Below are positions 53,465 through 63,798 of a DNA stretch of 64,000 bases, piece by piece. The notes under the pieces were generated by a model. That model saw only the letters and a list, made by a program, of their open reading frames with translations. It did not search any database and was not told the origin of the DNA. This stretch comes from JACTOJ01 sp032335695 (GTDB lineage: Bacteria > Bacillota > Clostridia > Clostridiales > Clostridiaceae): the NCBI RefSeq assembly GCF_032335695.1, contig NZ_JACTOJ010000022.1, positions 11,867-75,866 on the forward strand, given 5' to 3'. The first letter of the stretch is position 1, and every line of letters begins with the position of its first letter. A program made the position numbers and the translations under genes.

Positions 53465-54079
53465 TTATTGGTTAAATCCAACTTCTTTAATTATATCTAT
53501 AAAAGCTTTAACAATTAATGCCGTAGATCCCCATATTACATGTCCTTCATATTCATAAAAGTATTGAGGCATTGTCACCGTAGCAAAGGGGTAATTTTTA
53601 CCGCCATTTATCAAATGATAAGGAAAATCTTCCTTAAGTACTGGGGAAATACTCAAATCATACCTTAAAGGATCATTATTTTTAAAAAATTCCAAGGGAA
53701 CTTTAAACACACTCTCAACTTCATCTTCATTATAAGTAAAGGAGTACTGTTTTATTTTTGCTACAAAAGGATGCATAACCCCTCTATAGGGGGTAACCAA
53801 ATAATCCATTGGAGCAATTATTTCAAAATCACTGTCTTTTATAAGTAATTCTTCCATAAGTTCTCTTCCCGCAGTTTCTTTGTAATTTTCACTGGGTTCT
53901 ACCTTCCCCCCTGGTAGACAAATATCTAGGGGCTGGCTTTTTAATTTTGCAGATCTTACCTCAAAAAGTATTGCCTGCTTCCCCTCTTCTTCAATTATAG
54001 GTATTACCACAGCACTTCTTCTTAAATTAAAAATAGATTTTTCTTTTCTTTCTTTAAATATCTTCTCTATATTATCCAT
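53465..54079 (-). CDS. Nudix hydrolase, CoA pyrophosphatase-like
   Basis: 204 residues. The Nudix box spans residues 57-80, with GGKVEPSENYKE at the start and GRELMEEL holding the Glu ligands. The preceding LRRSAVVIPIIEEEGKQAIL and RSAKLKSQPLDICLPGG match the CoA pyrophosphatase (NudL/YeaB) group, which cleaves CoA to 4'-phosphopantetheine and 3',5'-ADP. GGAGG precedes the ATG. Substrate is inferred from the subgroup. Confidence 0.88.
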   Translation of the reverse strand: MDNIEKIFKERKEKSIFNLRRSAVVIPIIEEEGKQAILFEVRSAKLKSQPLDICLPGGKVEPSENYKETAGRELMEELLIKDSDFEIIAPMDYLVTPYRGVMHPFVAKIKQYSFTYNEDEVESVFKVPLEFFKNNDPLRYDLSISPVLKEDFPYHLINGGKNYPFATVTMPQYFYEYEGHVIWGSTALIVKAFIDIIKEVGFNQ

Positions 54080-54358
54080 ATAATTCCTCCAACATTTAAT
54101 ATATTCTGTATATAATACCGTTGTCCATTGGATTTAATAATGATATACTATTTATTGTTACTAAAATTTAATATTATTCGTATTAAAAATTGTAACCACT
54201 CATAAAAATGCATGATACAAACCTAATATTAACATATATAAGCGCTAAGGAAAATCCGCTATTGTAACTTTATAAAACCTTTTTACCTTCAATTTTCTGT
54301 TATAATAGCAATTTACTAATTAAATTATGTAAAAACATAAAAGGAAGGAAACTAAAAC
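54080..54358. promoter_or_regulatory. Divergent intergenic region with dacF promoter -10
   Basis: TATAAT at 54301-54306 lies 52 bases before the carboxypeptidase start, with no good -35 box. Nothing else is evident in these 279 AT-rich bases. Confidence 0.4.
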
Positions 54359-55621
54359 ATGAAACGACTAAAATTTTCTCTAATTTTTACACTCGCTTTG
54401 ACTGTAACTACTACCCTGCTCCCTGGATTTAAGGCTAGTGCTGATGAACAGCCTCCTAAAATAGTTGGAAAAGCAGCTATAACCCTTGATGTACAGACTG
54501 GAGAAATAATTTACGCAAATAATATTGATGAAAAAAGATATCCTGCCAGTGTAACAAAGCTAATGACTGCTCTCTTATTTGCACAAAACAAAAAAAAGAC
54601 AGATAAAATACCTTACACTGAAGATGCTAAAAAGCAGCCAGCTTTTGCTTTAAGTACGGATGTCTTTAGAAATATAAAAATTGGTGATACTTTATCAGCA
54701 GATGATACTATGAAGGCATTATTAATGTTTTCTGCTAACGATAGCGCCTATATGATTGCTGACGCTGTAGGAGGCTCTTCTGATAACTTCATAAAGATGA
54801 TGAATGACGAAGCTGCTAAGCTAAGTATGAAAAACACGCATTTTGTAACAGCTAATGGCTTAGATGATTCCACTACTGATCACCTGACCACAGCTTATGA
54901 TCTTACTATATTAGCAAGAGCTGCCTACAATCAGCCTTGGGTTAAAGAAGTCATGGGAACTAAAAATAGTAAAATAACTCTTTCTAACGGACTCACCGCT
55001 GCAGTGGACAATAGAAATAAACTTCTTGGTGTAGATGGTAATGTAGGTGGCAAAACAGGTAATACTACAAAGGCCGGAAGATGTCTAGTTTCCATATATA
55101 ATAGAAACAATCGATTAATGGTTGGAGTAGTAATGGGATCAGTATGGGATAAGGATGATACTCAAGTATTCAATGATATGCAAAAAATAATCGATTGGAG
55201 TTATTCTGCTAAAAGAACTGTGTACACAACTAAAAATACCCAAGTAAAAGTTGAAAAGCTTCAATATAAACCTCTTAAGTTCATTGGCCCAACTAAAACT
55301 ATAGATATGCCAATGATAATCCATGATGATGCAAGCTACTATGCTAATGATGTAAATAAGAAAGAATTAACTGCTAACATAAAAACTGATAGTATAGATC
55401 CTTGGAATTTATCAGCTAATACAGAAGTTGGAAAATACCAACTAAAAGGCAGAGAAAGTTTAAATGAATATTCATTATATACAACTATAACTTCAAAAGA
55501 TATATATGCTCAGAACAGAGGTCTCTATACAGCTGTTGGAGTTGGTACTGTGGCAGTATTAGCCATTGTAGTTGCTCTGATAGTATTTATAAGAAAAACT
55601 GCAGCGAGATCTAGAAGATAA
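54359..55621 (+). CDS. dacF: D-alanyl-D-alanine carboxypeptidase (PBP5/DacF type)
   Basis: 420 residues. Signal peptide (about 1-28), then the S11 serine peptidase domain: SxxK at Ser64-Lys67 (PASVTKLM), SxN at Ser125-Asn127 (MFSANDS) and KTG at 232-234 (GGKTGNT). A beta domain follows (about 275-370) and a C-terminal membrane helix (about 387-412, VGTVAVLAIVVALIVFI). It trims the terminal D-Ala of peptidoglycan stem peptides outside the cell. GGAAGG precedes the ATG. Confidence 0.95.
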   Translation: MKRLKFSLIFTLALTVTTTLLPGFKASADEQPPKIVGKAAITLDVQTGEIIYANNIDEKRYPASVTKLMTALLFAQNKKKTDKIPYTEDAKKQPAFALSTDVFRNIKIGDTLSADDTMKALLMFSANDSAYMIADAVGGSSDNFIKMMNDEAAKLSMKNTHFVTANGLDDSTTDHLTTAYDLTILARAAYNQPWVKEVMGTKNSKITLSNGLTAAVDNRNKLLGVDGNVGGKTGNTTKAGRCLVSIYNRNNRLMVGVVMGSVWDKDDTQVFNDMQKIIDWSYSAKRTVYTTKNTQVKVEKLQYKPLKFIGPTKTIDMPMIIHDDASYYANDVNKKELTANIKTDSIDPWNLSANTEVGKYQLKGRESLNEYSLYTTITSKDIYAQNRGLYTAVGVGTVAVLAIVVALIVFIRKTAARSRR

Positions 55622-55680
55622 TTATCCTGTTATAAAAATTGGGTTATTGCAAAGCTAATATTAATCAGCCCAACACAAAT

Positions 55681-55728
55681 AAAACCATGCATAATATACG
55701 AATTGCATCTCTATTTATGCATGGTTTT
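55681..55728 (+). terminator. Terminator of the carboxypeptidase gene
   Basis: AAAACCATGCATAA pairs with TTATGCATGGTTTT (14 bp) around a 20-base loop, ending in a short T run. It can also act for the convergent peptidase gene. Confidence 0.8.
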
Positions 55729-55772
55729 CGTATTACTTAGTACTTTTATACATTATGCAACAGCCGCTTTTT

Positions 55773-56900
55773 CTATAGTCCGTATTTTTCTAATATTTCA
55801 TCCTTAAAATAGCCATTTTCATAGAAAAGTTCCTCATCTGCATATATTTTTCCATTAGTTTTCATGTCACAAATCATATCCCAATGTATTGCGGATTTAT
55901 TTTTTCCACCAGCTTGATCTAGGGAGTTACCAATTGCCATATGTATGCTTCCGCCTATCTTCTCATCAAATAATATGTTTTTAGTAAATCTCTTTATTCC
56001 ATAATTGGTTCCTATGGCCACTTCTCCAAAGTAAGAAGCTCCTTCATCAGTTTTTATTAAGGCATCTAGAAGTTCATAACCTTTTTCCGCTTCCCACTTT
56101 ACCACCTTTCCTCCCTTTACTTCTAACTTTATTCCTTCAACCTCTTGTCCCATGTATATTGAAGGATATGTAAAAGTTATATATCCATTTAGCGAATCTT
56201 CAATAGGAGAAGTGAATATCTCACCATCTGGAAAATTTAATTTTCCATCGCAATTTATCCATTTCCTTCCTTGGACCTTAGCAGTTATATCTGTACCTTC
56301 CGCTATAAAATGGATCTCTTTTTTAGTATCCAAATATTTTACCCATCTTTCCTGCTTCTCACTTATTTTTCTCCACTCTTCTGCTGGATCATCAGATTCT
56401 ACAAGTCCAGCTCCATAAACAAAGTCTTCATATTCTTCAAGGCTCATAGCTGCTTCTTGAGCGTCTGAAACCGTAGGGAACATAGTTCCGCACCATCTTA
56501 AAGATCCATCTCCTATTCTTTTTAAATATATCTCTTGAGATTTTTTATTCCCTTGTGCTCTAAGTTTAAATTTTTCTCCGGAAATATTAGAAAAACTCTT
56601 TGTATTTGTTCCTCCCCATGCAGAAAGCCATACATCAGCCTTTTCCATAACTACTTTATTTATAGTTCCCTCTTGCATAAGCTGCTCATCCGTAGCATTT
56701 TTTAGTATAGCTTCCGTTACATTCTGTGATGACATTGAAGTCTCCACATGGGCACCCGCTCTCACAGCTTCTTTAGCAACCTCCACAACCCATGGTTCTA
56801 TAGCAATATCTCCAGAAATGAAAACAAAATCCCCGGGCTTTACCTTTGTTGAATAATTTACCAATACCTTTGCTAACTTATTAAGCCTTGTATCCTTCAA
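55773..56900 (-). CDS. M29 family metallo-aminopeptidase
   Basis: 375 residues, similar to the thermophilic aminopeptidase T/AmpS family (dimetal, broad N-terminal specificity). Visible blocks: LAKVLVNYSTKVKPGDFVFI, LRWCGTMFPT, IHFIAEGTDITAKVQGR, FPDGEIFTSPIEDSLNGY (Glu ligand), GEVAIGTNYGI and SIHMAIGNSL, then KSAIHWDMI carrying the last His/Asp ligands. It starts with TTG after GAGGAGG. Confidence 0.92.
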   Translation of the reverse strand: MKDTRLNKLAKVLVNYSTKVKPGDFVFISGDIAIEPWVVEVAKEAVRAGAHVETSMSSQNVTEAILKNATDEQLMQEGTINKVVMEKADVWLSAWGGTNTKSFSNISGEKFKLRAQGNKKSQEIYLKRIGDGSLRWCGTMFPTVSDAQEAAMSLEEYEDFVYGAGLVESDDPAEEWRKISEKQERWVKYLDTKKEIHFIAEGTDITAKVQGRKWINCDGKLNFPDGEIFTSPIEDSLNGYITFTYPSIYMGQEVEGIKLEVKGGKVVKWEAEKGYELLDALIKTDEGASYFGEVAIGTNYGIKRFTKNILFDEKIGGSIHMAIGNSLDQAGGKNKSAIHWDMICDMKTNGKIYADEELFYENGYFKDEILEKYGL

Positions 56901-57052
56901 TTTTATTCCTCCTCATATTAACATCTATTATAATTATATACTTTTATGCCTTAATGCACCACAGCTATAAGTTTTTATTTATAAGTTAATATGATAAAAT
57001 ATTATAGTAATATTTCTATGATATATAAATTATTCTTAATGGAGGATTTAAT

Positions 57053-58084
57053 ATGGATTATATTGATTTGAGAAGCGATACTGTAACAGCTCCTACTAAA
57101 GCCATGAGAGAAGCCATGATGAATGCAGTAGTTGGCGATGATGTTTACGGAGATGATCCTACAATGAAAGAACTGGAAAGCTATGCTGCAAACTTGGTAG
57201 GCAAAGAAGCTGCCTTATTTGTACCTAGCGGAACCTTTGGAAATCAACTTTCACTCTTTACTCATTGCAAAAGAGGTGATGAAGTAATATTAGGAGAAGA
57301 CTGTCATATAGTAGCACATGAAGTGGGTGCTTCCTCTGTTATAGCAGGTGTACAGCTTAGAACTATTCAAAGCAACAAGGGGGTTCTTGATGCTGAGGAA
57401 ATAAGAAAAAGAATAAGAAAAGGTTCCGAAGACATACATTATCCCAGCACTGGACTTATTTGCTTAGAAAATGCTCATTCCAACGGAAGAGTTATACCTC
57501 TAGACAAAATGGATGCAGTTTACAAGGTTGCAAAGGAGGCATCCCTTCCTGTACATCTTGATGGTGCAAGACTTTTTAATGCTGCCAGCTACTTAAATGT
57601 TGACGTAAAAGAAATAACTAAGTATTGTGATTCCGTCATGTTCTGCTTATCCAAAGGACTATGTGCACCTGTAGGCTCAATAGTAGCAGGTTCAAAGGAA
57701 TTTATAGAAAAAGCAACAAAGCTAAGGAAACTTATGGGCGGTGGATTAAGACAATCTGGAATACTTGCTGCTGCTGGTCTAATAGCTCTTAAGGATATGA
57801 CAAAAAGAGTTAATGAGGATCACTTAAACGCTATCTATATGTCTGAAGAATTAAGAAAAATAGATGGCATAGAAGTAAATGAGGAAAACCTGCATATAAA
57901 CATGGTATTTTTTAAACTCCCCTCACATGTAAATGCCGATTTTCTTGTAAAACATTTATTAGACAAAGGTATAAAAGTAAATGGACCTGAAAATGGCGAA
58001 ATGAGATTCGTAATTCATTACTGGATAGATAAGCCTAAGATAGATTTTGTAATACAAGCTCTAAAAGAAGCTATCTCTATGTAG
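57053..58084 (+). CDS. ltaA: Low-specificity L-threonine aldolase
   Basis: 343 residues, fold-type I PLP enzyme cleaving L-threonine (or allo-threonine) to glycine and acetaldehyde. Blocks: IDLRSDTVTAPTKAMREAM, GDDVYGDDPTM, FVPSGTFGNQLSLF, ENAHSNGRVIPL, VHLDGARLFNAA, and PLP Lys about 200 in FCLSKGLCAPVGS. GGAGG precedes the ATG. It is monocistronic. It offers a second acetaldehyde source beside ethanolamine lyase. Confidence 0.95.
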   Translation: MDYIDLRSDTVTAPTKAMREAMMNAVVGDDVYGDDPTMKELESYAANLVGKEAALFVPSGTFGNQLSLFTHCKRGDEVILGEDCHIVAHEVGASSVIAGVQLRTIQSNKGVLDAEEIRKRIRKGSEDIHYPSTGLICLENAHSNGRVIPLDKMDAVYKVAKEASLPVHLDGARLFNAASYLNVDVKEITKYCDSVMFCLSKGLCAPVGSIVAGSKEFIEKATKLRKLMGGGLRQSGILAAAGLIALKDMTKRVNEDHLNAIYMSEELRKIDGIEVNEENLHINMVFFKLPSHVNADFLVKHLLDKGIKVNGPENGEMRFVIHYWIDKPKIDFVIQALKEAISM

Positions 58085-58095
58085 AAAACATTTTA

Positions 58096-58123
58096 GGCTC
58101 CTAAATCAAAACATTTAGGAGCC
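58096..58123. terminator. Hairpin between threonine aldolase and tautomerase genes
   Basis: GGCTCCTAAAT and ATTTAGGAGCC form a perfect 11-bp stem with a six-base loop. T runs beyond it are weak on both strands, so its efficiency as a terminator is uncertain. Confidence 0.6.
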
Positions 58124-58136
58124 CTTAGTCTGAAAG

Positions 58137-58487
58137 TTAGAATAATCCACCATTCCATCCCCAATTACCATCAGAGACTTCATAAAACACTACATATATT
58201 TTTGAGCCTTGAACTTCAAGCTCTTCACTTAACAGATCACATATTTCAGCTGTAAGCTTATCTTTATGCTTTTTATCAGCGCTGCCAAATATTTTAATTT
58301 CTACTATAGCAGCCTTCTCTTGTTTTTCTCCTTTGAAGTATAGACTCTGACCATCATTAAAGCCTACAAAAAGCCATTCCTCGGTCTTTCCAGGCAAGTT
58401 TTCTATAAGCCTTCCAAAAGCTGTTTTTAACTTTTCTTTCTTATCTTCCTCAAGTTTCAGTGGAGTAACACAATTAATATATGGCAT
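58137..58487 (-). CDS. MIF/phenylpyruvate tautomerase-like protein
   Basis: 116 residues, full MIF length. Pro2 right after the start Met (MPYINC) is the catalytic base of the tautomerase superfamily. The C-terminal NWGWNGGLF matches the MIF ending. Expected reaction: keto-enol tautomerisation of phenylpyruvate-like acids; real role in bacteria unclear. It begins two bases after the helicase stop, so it is co-transcribed with it. Confidence 0.85.
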   Translation of the reverse strand: MPYINCVTPLKLEEDKKEKLKTAFGRLIENLPGKTEEWLFVGFNDGQSLYFKGEKQEKAAIVEIKIFGSADKKHKDKLTAEICDLLSEELEVQGSKIYVVFYEVSDGNWGWNGGLF

Positions 58488-58489
58488 AT

Positions 58490-60835
58490 TTACCCATCCT
58501 TTCTTAAACTTATATTATATATTTCTTTTATAAATCTTGACTGTTTTACTGGCTCACCATTCTTGTTTTCCAAGGAAATAATATGGAGATTTTTCTTTGC
58601 TCTTGTCAGCGCTACGTACATTAACCTTCTTTCCTCTTCAATAGGAGAAAAATCACCATTTTCAAAGCTGTCTAAGCTTCCTCTTGACGGTATCACATTT
58701 TCAATAACATCTATTATAAATACATTGTCAAATTCTAATCCCTTTGAAGAGTGTATGGTGGATAAAATAAGGCTGTCCGACTTTTTTTTCTTACAAGAGT
58801 CCTCCAATATTTTTTCCAGTTCATCAATCCTATTTAAAAAATTTACAAGACTGCTGCACCTCAAAGCTAGTCCTTTAAGATTTGTAACTATTCCTCGCAA
58901 ACTATCATAACTATATCCAAACTTTTGAGAATTTTCTTTTAAGTATTTATTGTATCCAAAATCCTTATCCATATATTCTATGAAATCCCAGGGGCCTTTA
59001 TATTTAAGAGTATGCATATTATTTATAAATCTGGTTAAAATTCCTTTAGCATTCTTTTCTGATTCGCTTATTTCCTCACATATTTCAAATAAATTCTTAC
59101 CAGAATCAGCCTTTAACACTATTTTATGAGCTATTTCTTTAGATATATAACTTTTTATTCTATAATATACTCTGTTAAAACCTTCAAAATCTCTATTATC
59201 TATGGTGAGCATCATTAATGCTTTTATATCTTGAACTACAAAATTTTTAAAGAAAAATTTATTATAATCTCTTAAATAGAAACTAACACCTTTTCTGCTT
59301 AATATATCTCCTACCCTTATGCAGGACATATTATTTCTAAATAGTATAGCATTGCTTGCATTTTCATTCAAGTTTCTCAATATGTATTCCGCTTCTTCTT
59401 CCTCATCTTTTACTATCACAACTTTTTCATTATTTCCAGATGGATTTTTAGTATATAAATTTTTTTCGAATCTCTCGCTATTAAATTTTATAAATCCATT
59501 GGCCAGATTGACTATCTGAGGAGTGGATCTAAAATTTTCTTCTATATAATAGGTCTTAGCATCCCCATACATACTTTTAAATTCTAACAAAAATTTAGGA
59601 TAAGCTCCTCTAAAGCTGTATATACTTTGATCATCGTCTGCTACTATAAAAATATTATTACTGGGCTTTACCAAAATTTCTATTATTTTATGCTGCAGCT
59701 TTGAGGTATCTTGCCCCTCATCTACCTGAACATATTTATATATATCTCTGTATCTTTCTCTTACTTCTTCATTACTAGATAGAATTTCATAAGTTAAAGA
59801 AAGCATGTCATCAAAATCAATGTAGTTGTTTTCTTTTTTTATATTTTCATATTGATTAAATATATCATAAAAATTTTTTATGCAAATTTCATTAGAATAA
59901 TTGGTTAGTTCTTTGCTATCCAGCATCATATTTTTCGCAAAACATATGGAATTGCTCAAATCATCTAATGCATCATCATCTATAACTTCCTCATTCAACT
60001 CTTTATAGATTTTCCTCAAAATAGTTCTTTTGTCCATGGGAGTATCACTATTTTCAATAATTTTATAGTTTTTTCCTTGAGTCGATGAATATTTTCTAAG
60101 TAACTCATAGCAAAATGAATGTATTGTTGAAAAATTAGCTCCAATATCCGTCATGCTGCTAAAAAAGCTAAAATACCTATTTCTCATATCTAAAGCTGAA
60201 GCTTTGCTAAAGGTTATAGATAAAATAGATGCAGGATTTATTCCATGATTTATTATTAAATTTGCTGTTCGTGACAGCAATACAGTAGTTTTGCCTGCAC
60301 CAGGCACTGCTAAAACAAGAGCTGCTCCATCCTTATGCAATACAGCCTTTTTCTGATTTTCCGTAAGCCTTATTCCACAGTTTATATTCAATTTTTCTAG
60401 AAAATTATTTTGGTTTAATGAAGTTTGAGAATCATTTTTTTCTAAATCCTCATGAGCTTTTCCAAAAGTTTTGCTATCATTAGGAGCAATTAAGTCTAAA
60501 AGTTCCTCTGCTGCTCTCCTATTATATTCAGCACTATCCTTATCTGAAATTGCTCTTATAATATTAATATATTTTTTAGGTATATCAAAATTTTTTAGAG
60601 CCTTTAAAGTGTATTGTCTGACCTGCGCATGACTATCTCCTAAGTTATCAATAAGAAAGGGTATAGCTTTACTGCAGCTTTCCAAATAGTTTTTGCTTAA
60701 TTTGCTTATTGCTGATGCAGCAAGCCTTTTTTCATTAGTTTTTCCTTTGCTTATATACATTATTAGATATTTTATAGCCGCTTCTTGTCCACTTTCTCCA
60801 AGCTCATAGGGAGTCATATCAAATAAACTTTTCAT
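58490..60835 (-). CDS. UvrD/PcrA-type helicase with N-terminal HEAT-like repeats
   Basis: 781 residues. Residues about 15-115 look like HEAT repeats (AASAISKLSKNYLESC, NLGDSHAQVRQYTLKALKNF, YNRRAAEELLDLI), not usual for UvrD. The SF1A helicase follows: Walker A VPGAGKTTVLLSR (about 177-189), VDEGQDTSKLQHK (motif II with DEGQ), DDDQSIYSFRGA, EENFRSTPQIV, STIHSSKGLEFDNVFI and MYVALTRAKKNLHI. It unwinds DNA, probably in repair. The MIF-like gene follows directly. Confidence 0.88.
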   Translation of the reverse strand: MKSLFDMTPYELGESGQEAAIKYLIMYISKGKTNEKRLAASAISKLSKNYLESCSKAIPFLIDNLGDSHAQVRQYTLKALKNFDIPKKYINIIRAISDKDSAEYNRRAAEELLDLIAPNDSKTFGKAHEDLEKNDSQTSLNQNNFLEKLNINCGIRLTENQKKAVLHKDGAALVLAVPGAGKTTVLLSRTANLIINHGINPASILSITFSKASALDMRNRYFSFFSSMTDIGANFSTIHSFCYELLRKYSSTQGKNYKIIENSDTPMDKRTILRKIYKELNEEVIDDDALDDLSNSICFAKNMMLDSKELTNYSNEICIKNFYDIFNQYENIKKENNYIDFDDMLSLTYEILSSNEEVRERYRDIYKYVQVDEGQDTSKLQHKIIEILVKPSNNIFIVADDDQSIYSFRGAYPKFLLEFKSMYGDAKTYYIEENFRSTPQIVNLANGFIKFNSERFEKNLYTKNPSGNNEKVVIVKDEEEEAEYILRNLNENASNAILFRNNMSCIRVGDILSRKGVSFYLRDYNKFFFKNFVVQDIKALMMLTIDNRDFEGFNRVYYRIKSYISKEIAHKIVLKADSGKNLFEICEEISESEKNAKGILTRFINNMHTLKYKGPWDFIEYMDKDFGYNKYLKENSQKFGYSYDSLRGIVTNLKGLALRCSSLVNFLNRIDELEKILEDSCKKKKSDSLILSTIHSSKGLEFDNVFIIDVIENVIPSRGSLDSFENGDFSPIEEERRLMYVALTRAKKNLHIISLENKNGEPVKQSRFIKEIYNISLRKDG

Positions 60836-60926
60836 AAAATTTCCTTTTCTTTAAGAGTTTTTACATTTATGTTTTTATATATAATTATAATCTATCGATG
60901 TAGATAATTATAATTTTATCAGAAGC

Positions 60927-61445
60927 CTAAGTCAAATTCACTATATCAAATCCATAATCTTTCATAATTATTTTGCTTTCGCTTTTTGCCTTTAAAAGGT
61001 ATAAGGTTTTAATTATGTCCTCTATACTCATAAAAATATTAATAAGAAAAATAAGTTTTATCTGCCATATGGAAAAAGCTGCTGTTAATAAAGAAATAAC
61101 AAGAAGAGGTGCTGTTAATACAATAAGGAATTCTGTTCTATTCATCTCTTTTTCAGATATTTCTTCCGCTGAAACAAAAAAACCCTTAAACTTATATTTT
61201 ACAGTGCCACCAAAAATTTTGATAACTGTTCCGTGGACAAATTCATGAACAAGCTTTACTACTATCACAAATAAAATTATATATAGACATATATCCAACA
61301 GAAAATTGCTTGTTATTACTAAATTTTTATTATCTAGAAGTATTTGCATTAAAATATTACTAATATAGCCTCTCATTAAAAATAATATAAAGTATCCTAA
61401 AAGTACACTTAAAGCATGAATTTTTTTAGTATTTTTATATATCAT
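60927..61445 (-). CDS. M50-like membrane zinc protease (DUF3267)
   Basis: 172 residues, about four membrane helices. VKLVHEFVHGTVIKIFGG holds HExxH (His67, Glu68, His71), the zinc site of DUF3267/M50-like proteins. The KYKFKGFFVSAEE strand and NIFMSIEDIIKTLYLLKAKS in the fourth helix follow the family pattern. GAGGTGG precedes the ATG. It may cleave membrane proteins; target unknown. Confidence 0.8.
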   Translation of the reverse strand: MIYKNTKKIHALSVLLGYFILFLMRGYISNILMQILLDNKNLVITSNFLLDICLYIILFVIVVKLVHEFVHGTVIKIFGGTVKYKFKGFFVSAEEISEKEMNRTEFLIVLTAPLLVISLLTAAFSIWQIKLIFLINIFMSIEDIIKTLYLLKAKSESKIIMKDYGFDIVNLT

Positions 61446-61619
61446 ATAACCACCTCACCTACAATTATTTCCATAATACGTAAGTTTTAAACTATTTCTT
61501 ACTAATTAATTAAATTAATATTAAACCTTGCAGATTATATGGCAATTTACTTGGATAAATGTTATTATATAAATGTTTAATATACTACAGAATTAAATAA
61601 GCAAGGGGATTTAAAATTT

Positions 61620-62273
61620 ATGAACGTTATTAGTTACTTGTTTGACTTTGTTATGCACATCGATAAGCATCTGAGCCTTTTAATCGGCCAATACGGTGTA
61701 TTGGTATATGTAATGCTTTTTCTTATAGTATTTTGTGAAACCGGACTTGTAGTAACTCCATTCTTACCTGGAGATTCTATGATTTTTGCTGCTGGTACTT
61801 TTGCAGGCATAGGTGACTTACATATTGCTATTCTGTTTTTCTCTTTATGGGCTGCAGCTATATTAGGAAACATAGTTAATTATAGTATTGGAAGAAAAAT
61901 TGGTCCTAAAATTACGGGAAAAGAAAACCCCAAATTTATTAAAAAAGAGTATTTAGATAAAACTCATGCTTTTTATGATAGATATGGTGGACTTACTATA
62001 ATAATAACTAGATTTATGCCAATCATTCGTACATTTGCTCCATTTGTAGCTGGTCTTGGAGAAATGAAATACTCAAAATTTTTCTTATTTAATTTAATCG
62101 GTGGAACATTATGGGTTTCTCTTTTCGCCTTCGGTGGATATTTTATAGGTAACAATGCCTTTGTAAAAGCGCATTTTACTGAAGTTATTTATGCAATACT
62201 GATAATATCTTTACTTCCAGCTTTCATAGGCGCTTTAAAGGCAAAGTTCGGAAAAACTAAAAAAGCTGCTTAA
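61620..62273 (+). CDS. DedA family membrane protein
   Basis: 217 residues with about five membrane segments. The VTPFLPGDSMIFAAGTFAG motif, ILGNIVNYSIGRKIG and RYGGLTIIITRFMPIIRTFAPFVAG are the DedA/SNARE-associated core, with the conserved Arg pair and Pro. DedA proteins are lipid scramblases for undecaprenyl phosphate or phosphatidylethanolamine. AAGGGGAT precedes the ATG. It is monocistronic with a strong terminator. Confidence 0.93.
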   Translation: MNVISYLFDFVMHIDKHLSLLIGQYGVLVYVMLFLIVFCETGLVVTPFLPGDSMIFAAGTFAGIGDLHIAILFFSLWAAAILGNIVNYSIGRKIGPKITGKENPKFIKKEYLDKTHAFYDRYGGLTIIITRFMPIIRTFAPFVAGLGEMKYSKFFLFNLIGGTLWVSLFAFGGYFIGNNAFVKAHFTEVIYAILIISLLPAFIGALKAKFGKTKKAA

Positions 62274-62310
62274 AAAAGGATTTTTCACTTTTGGTGAAAA
62301 ATCCTTTTTT
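62272..62310 (+). terminator. Terminator of the DedA gene
   Basis: AAAAAAGGATTTTTCAC pairs with GTGAAAAATCCTTTTTT around a short loop, ending in a T run. Confidence 0.9.
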
Positions 62311-62352
62311 ATTAGTTTTATTTATAAATCAGTATCAATTTAAAGCACTTTA

Positions 62353-63798
62353 TTATCTTATAGTTTTCTTTTTACCGAAGATCAGTACAGCACATCCAGC
62401 TAATACGAATATCAAACCTGCTATTTCAAGAACATTACTGTCTATAATTGCCCCTGTTTGAGGAAGCTTAGAATTATCAGATGATTTTTCCGCTATAACA
62501 TATTGGCTAAAATGTGGTGTTTTAAAAGTTACAGTATTTCCACTTACTGTTGTCTCCATCTGTTCGAACTGTTTTGTAGTTTCATTATAATAAAACACTG
62601 CAAGATTGCTCTCATTTAATCCTTTTAAATCATCATCACTTAGGGTCAATGTTATTTCTGCGGTTCCATTTGCAAAATTATGAATAGCTGTAGTTTTATC
62701 CCCATCTATCACATTTAGATCAAATTCGAATACTCTTTTTACTCCATTTATTCCATTTAATATATAGCTGCCTGTCAACACGGATGCCTTCAACACTACT
62801 TTAGAAGTATCGCTTAACAAACTGGAGTCTATAGCTGAGAAAGGAAGCTTTATTACAATATTAGCTCCTGCCTTTACAGTAACAGAGCCTGTACCGCCTT
62901 TTATATCTTTTCCATCTGCTATAGTTACTTCTACATCATTAAACCCAGTGGAGCTTGTTGCATCTACAACATTTTCCGAATCTTTATTTACTGAATTAAC
63001 CGTTATAGGCAAAGTGCCGTTAGCAACGGAGTTTACCACTATATTAGGGGTTTTATCATTTGATTGTGTTGGAGTTATTGGCTGTGGTGCCACTGCATTA
63101 ATTATAGAAAAATAGTCTTTATTAGTTTTTGAATCATATCCAAAAGCAATCATATTGTAATCATCATAAACAGTTAATCCATCCATATAGCTATTTACTT
63201 GATATTTAGCACTCCAGTTTCCATTTTCATATTTTTCTACCATGCCATTGTCTATTTTCCACAAATTGTTTTTGTTATCTATTTCTACACGATATCCAGT
63301 ATTGCTTATATCAGTGATTTTATCTTCAAGTATTTTATTATCTTTTAATGAAAAATCTATACTTTTATATTTCCTATCCGTACAAATAATCATATTTCCT
63401 TTATCACCAGAAATATTTATTGATTTTATCTCTGTATCCAAGGATATGAAATCGGCACTATATTTATAGCAATTTCCATTTGAGTCTAATCCGTATATAT
63501 AGTAGCTTTCTTTTGGTACACCACCAAATTCATCTTCGCCATAATAATTGTTATATGTATACAACTTATTTGTATCTGTTGCAAATGAACCATAGCTACC
63601 TGAAAACTCTATTATCTTTTTACTTGGCGAAATAAATCCAAAAATACCCTTATTATAACTATATTCATAGTCACACCATCCATTTGATAATTCTTCCATC
63701 CATAAATTCGCGTTATTGTTTGTACCATATTTAGTATAGATAGCATTATTTAATTCATTAAAATCGCTATTTTCTCCTACTATCTTTCCTTCATTCAT
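62353..63798 (-). pseudogene. LPXTG surface protein lacking its N-terminal signal
   Basis: 481 residues. The C-terminus is a full sortase signal: LPQTG (445-449), hydrophobic helix IAGLIFVLAGCAVLIF and KKKTIR. Upstream are a clostridial-type beta domain (about 255-440) and, before it, a beta-propeller-like region rich in Tyr, Asn and Gly. The only ATG (63798) has no ribosome site. The reading frame stays open and protein-like upstream to 63876 (ending AILFDESTKKYFNFD before that Met), then meets two TAA. No signal peptide exists, so it is probably a 5'-truncated remnant or its start lies beyond a frameshift. Confidence 0.7.
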
